Shown here: positions 60,650 through 64,000 of the stretch, one piece after another
Layout: each line of letters opens with the position of its first letter
Numbering within the stretch: the first letter of the stretch is position 1
Source of the DNA: Tanypteryx hageni
Lineage: Eukaryota; Arthropoda; Insecta; Odonata; Petaluridae
DNA length: 64,000 bases
Direction: 5' to 3'
NCBI GenBank assembly: GCA_028673005.1
Contig: CM054116.1
Span: 99,674,207-99,738,206 of the forward strand
Translations under genes and position numbers: made by a program
The notes under the pieces: model-generated
Told to the model about the DNA's origin: nothing
Seen by the model: the letters and a program-made list of their open reading frames with translations, nothing else
Database searches by the model: none

Positions 60650-61800
60650 TTTAATTTTGTCAAAAATTCCGTCCGTCCGTGAATCCGATCTCATTAGCGA
60701 ACCGTCCTTTCTCCCATTCCCCAATAGGTAAAAAAAATCGGAAATATCGACGTCCCGCATACGGAGGATCCTGATGGAGCAAATTAATTCCGACCATTAT
60801 CCCTCTCCCTTTAAAGCAGAGAAAAAAGAATACCGTACCGGAAGTTCACGCATTGTCGCTCTGTCGCCGGCGATGCCGATTCTCAAAAGAGGCGGCTTCC
60901 GTCGCTCCCTGCAAACTCTGTGGACAAAGGGTTTCTCTCGCCCCTCCGACCGATATCCGGCCTCGGCGACCCACTCACCCCATTTCCAAACCCTCTCGAC
61001 TACCCTCCTCTTGTCTTTCTTCCCCTTATCCCTCGTCCCACATTTCCACCCACCCGTGCCAGACTTCACACACCCACCCACCCGCATCTTTCTCCCTCCC
61101 ATTCCCCAACCCTCGCATCCTCTTCCCGCTCTCTCCATCCCACGTCCACCTTTCTCCCCCTCCCCTTTCTCCCGCGCCATCCATAGCCCCGCGCTAATTG
61201 AGAAATAGTGCTCGGACAAAAAGCAAAGTAGGTGGCTCGACCACTCCTCCGACACCATTACCCGTCTACAATTCCCGCTCTCGCTCACTCGCTGTTTGTT
61301 TGTTTGTATATATGTATACGTCCGCGTATCTCTCTCTCTGCTCTTTCGCTCCGACGGCGCATTATTCGCAAATTTCGGGCGAATGACTACGTATCAACTT
61401 CCGGTTTACTACGTCGCACGACGAAATTGAAAATGAAAACAGCGGAGGTAGACCGCCGGGCGGTCAGGGCGGGGACCGGTCGCTGGCCGACGACGATCCG
61501 GCCGTAAAGATGAATTAATTCGCGGCACCCGCATGGAATACGAGGCGGAGGAGAATTCGATTCGTCGAAGCGGGATGGTCGCTTTGCGCCGTCGAGCGGG
61601 AGGCTTTTTGGGGCGAAATTGTCGGCGGCGGAATACGGCTACTCTGAAGGACGAAAGGGGAATCGCTTTTGAGCGTTATCTGATTCCGGCGAAATGTTAA
61701 AGATCGAACGTCATCGGAATTTTTACGGTTTAATTTCGCTCTCGTGCAACAAGCCGATTTTTTATGGTTCTTCTTTCAAAATGGCCGGTACTCTTTGACG
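60650..61800. other. CpG-rich non-coding patch
   Basis: GC- and CpG-rich, with a pyrimidine-rich core (61000-61190) and a CG-dense right part (61440-61640). Long open frames on both strands overlap and are Pro/Ser or Arg/Gly biased, as expected from composition. It may be a regulatory island or an unrecognised exon-bearing region. Confidence 0.4.
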
Positions 61801-62140
61801 GTGATGTTTTTGCGTCATCTATGGATGGGTAGGTGATGCTTAAAATAAAAAAGGGAGATATCGTGATAAATTCGTCTTCTGCCGCATGAAAACAAATAAA
61901 AAATTGTATAATGAATTAATTTATTTTTATAACAAATTCTCTGGTTCTAATATGGATAATTCAAAAATTAACGATCGTTAGGACCTTATGACTTCTATCC
62001 GAATAATGATGAAAGCAATTTATTAAGTCACGAAAACATTAGATCTTAGTAACCGTCCTCGGTGTTTTTACTTGCTCATATACGTAGTATATTGCAGAAA
62101 ATTTAAGGTTAGTTTATTATTCGCGAATTTTAGAAAATTT

Positions 62141-62615
62141 TGATTTACTCAAAAATGGCTCAATAGAATTTGATTAAAATCAATTCAGCTGTAGAGCCTG
62201 ATGTTACAATAATACTGATTAAGCCATATATCTCTTGAGATCACCATATGGCGTCCAGTGACATTACAATTTACACTAAGGTACCTTACCTAAGCCCTGA
62301 TATCACGCCTCCGTCGCGATCCACTTAAAACCTTACTACAGCCTTACGGTTAAACTAAATCGAATTATATCTCATATTTATGGATAATATCATTCCTAAA
62401 AGACATTCTGAAGAGATGAATGACATTGCGCAACAATTAAGGGTACTTTATTCTTGGATATTTTGAAAAAAATTCGATTTACTCAAAAATGACTATAAGG
62501 ATTTTCATTAAAATCCATCCAATCGTACAACCCGATGTCAAAATAGTACTAACTAAGCCATATATCCCAAAAAATACTTAATATAGATCAGTGGCATTAA
62601 AATATACGCTAAACT
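62141..62615 (+). repeat. Pair of diverged direct repeats
   Basis: Segments 62141-62285 and 62475-62615 share gatttactcaaaaatg, attaaaatc, actaagccatatatc-type words and a final gtgacatta/gtggcatta block in the same order. They are spaced about 334 bases apart. Confidence 0.6.
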
Positions 62616-62830
62616 ACGGTTAACTTTGAATTATAAGCGTTTTTCTTTTACAAGCGTACAGAGTGGACCAAACGTACATACGTATACGAAAAAGTTTGTG
62701 CAATGTATATTGCGCCATTTATTTAGTGTTGAATGTGGGCGAAAACCACCGAAGACGTCTTCTTTGTACCTTGAATTTACATCTAAGTCACTCAAACGGT
62801 TCACAGATGAAAGAGCTGCTTGTGTCGTTT

Positions 62831-62986
62831 CCGGTTATGTCGTAATTTGAGTCAGAGTAGTGAATTTTGACATTTGTAGTCGTTATATTAACTGTGGATA
62901 ATGCCTCTCCGGTTATGTCCTAATTTGAGTCAGGGTAGCGAATTTTGACATTTGTAGTCGTTATATTAACTGTGTATAATGCCTCA
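62831..62986 (+). repeat. 78-bp tandem duplication
   Basis: Two adjacent 78-bp units (62831-62908 and 62909-62986), each beginning ccggttatgtc and ending aatgcctc. They differ at only about five positions. The open frames at 62626-62850 end inside unit 1 and are not supported as genes. Confidence 0.85.
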
Positions 62987-64000
62987 CAATGAGAGTTATC
63001 ATTTTGCTGTCGATAAAACGTTCAAGAAAATTAAAAACATACACGCCCCCACATCAATGCGGATATTTTGCACCTTTCACTAGAAGGACGAAGACATAAA
63101 CATGCCCGATAGACAAACGACTTTAGAATCATTAGCAATAGTAGTGGTAATTGATTTTTTTGGTGCGTCGACGGCTATGGTCATTTTGCACCGTCATCAA
63201 CTGGACATACACACAGAATGCAGGAGGGAAACCAGTAGCCGGCGTTAGCCTACTCTTTACAAAAAGCACCAAAGGGGCCAACTGCTTAACATCCCTATCA
63301 TTGGCAATTACTTCCATTCCTATTTTTAGCGTGTTTTTTATCGTAAACGCGCTTATATTTTCGCTCTCTCTCTCTCTGTCCGTCTGTGCAATCAATTAAT
63401 TTAAATTGAAAGTAAACGGTAATAGACATACGACTGAAATTAGCAGGGTGTTTGTTAACTATGATGCTGTCCATTATGCTACCAAAGAATGTTTTTGGAG
63501 AAATCGGGGGGAGTCAGAAGGGCCTCCAAAATTTTCAAATTAAGATTCTGAGCAAATGGTTATAGATAGAAGATTAAAAATTTTCATTATCCGTGTGACC
63601 ATTAATGCTAACTATAACACTTCAGAAGATTTTTTTTGCGAAAAATAGGGGAGTGTCAGGAGGTTCCTTTCTTTAGTAATGTAATATGTTCATATCATAA
63701 GCCAATAGTCAATAGATTATAAATCTAACATGTGTAAGAGTATGAATATACTTTTTAAATTAATTATTGAATAAATTACTTTATATCATATAATTATATT
63801 ACTAAGTTTATAAAGAATGCTAAGTTTAAACTATAAATTAACCTCGATGAACAAAACGCGCTTTTTCACGCTGCGCCAGAAAATGAAGCTCCTTTTTTAT
63901 GTTCTTTTTTATATAACCTTTGGGTCATTAGCTTAAAATTTAATTAAAGTTTATATAAAATTTTGGATTAGGTTTATGGAAAGTTCAAGTAAAAGGGGCA
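62987..64000. other. Non-coding DNA
   Basis: A (CT)n run at 63364-63378. Otherwise AT-rich, and no gene recognised to the window edge. Confidence 0.5.

Noticed and set aside
60774..61288. Open frames of 144 and 163 codons on opposite strands
   Set aside because: Both overlap a pyrimidine-rich tract, and the translations (Pro/Ser/His versus Gly/Arg/Glu) simply mirror composition.
1..64000. CRISPR arrays, bacterial operons or prophage
   Set aside because: No regularly spaced direct repeats, ribosome binding sites or dense coding layout. Everything points to animal nuclear DNA.

Overview
The window looks like nuclear DNA of an animal, most likely an arthropod and probably an insect. Three things suggest this: a canonical eukaryotic tRNA-Gly(CCC) gene with internal A and B boxes, two RTE-clade non-LTR retrotransposons with the short 3' trinucleotide tails typical of that clade, and many eukaryotic DNA-transposon and SINE-like remnants. 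The species cannot be fixed from the sequence. Most of the window is AT-rich, interrupted by patches that are CpG-containing or strongly purine/pyrimidine biased. No host protein-coding gene can be recognised with confidence. The only host gene I am sure of is the tRNA.

Layout. 1-13 kb: AT-rich non-coding DNA, a pyrimidine-rich block near 2.1 kb, a CpG-containing patch near 6.1-6.7 kb and tRNA-Gly at 11.08 kb. 13.06-16.36 kb: a full-length RTE element bounded by a perfect 12-bp target-site duplication (TSD). 17-23 kb: (TA)n tracts, an inverted-repeat MITE, the first copy of a ~740-bp repeat (Repeat 1) and pieces of a second, Helitron-like family (Repeat 2). 25.2-27.06 kb: a CpG-rich stretch with CRE and E-box motifs, ending in a strong splice donor. 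It is the best candidate for a promoter plus non-coding first exon. 27.2 kb: a perfect long inverted repeat. 28.7-31.4 kb: a CpG-containing non-coding zone. 31.5-45.1 kb: a nested transposon zone. It holds four further Repeat 1 copies, one split by a 5'-truncated RTE element and one interrupted by a piggyBac-like end, as well as two small hAT-like elements and two tRNA-derived SINE-like elements. 47.3-49.1 kb: a long pyrimidine tract switching to a purine tract, preceded by a run of 22 C. 49-54 kb and 60.6-61.8 kb: further CpG- or GA/CT-rich patches. 57.1-59.0 kb: a hAT-like element with matching ends.

How the parts relate. The transposons record an order of events: Repeat 1 is older than the RTE and piggyBac insertions inside it. 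Four sites share a hairpin followed by CTAG, matching a Helitron 3' end, and this end lies downstream of Repeat 2 bodies in two cases. Every frame break in the two RTE reading frames, apart from one stop codon, falls in a homopolymer or dinucleotide run. That could be decay or uncorrected long-read indels.

All calls come from reading the sequence by eye. No database search was run.
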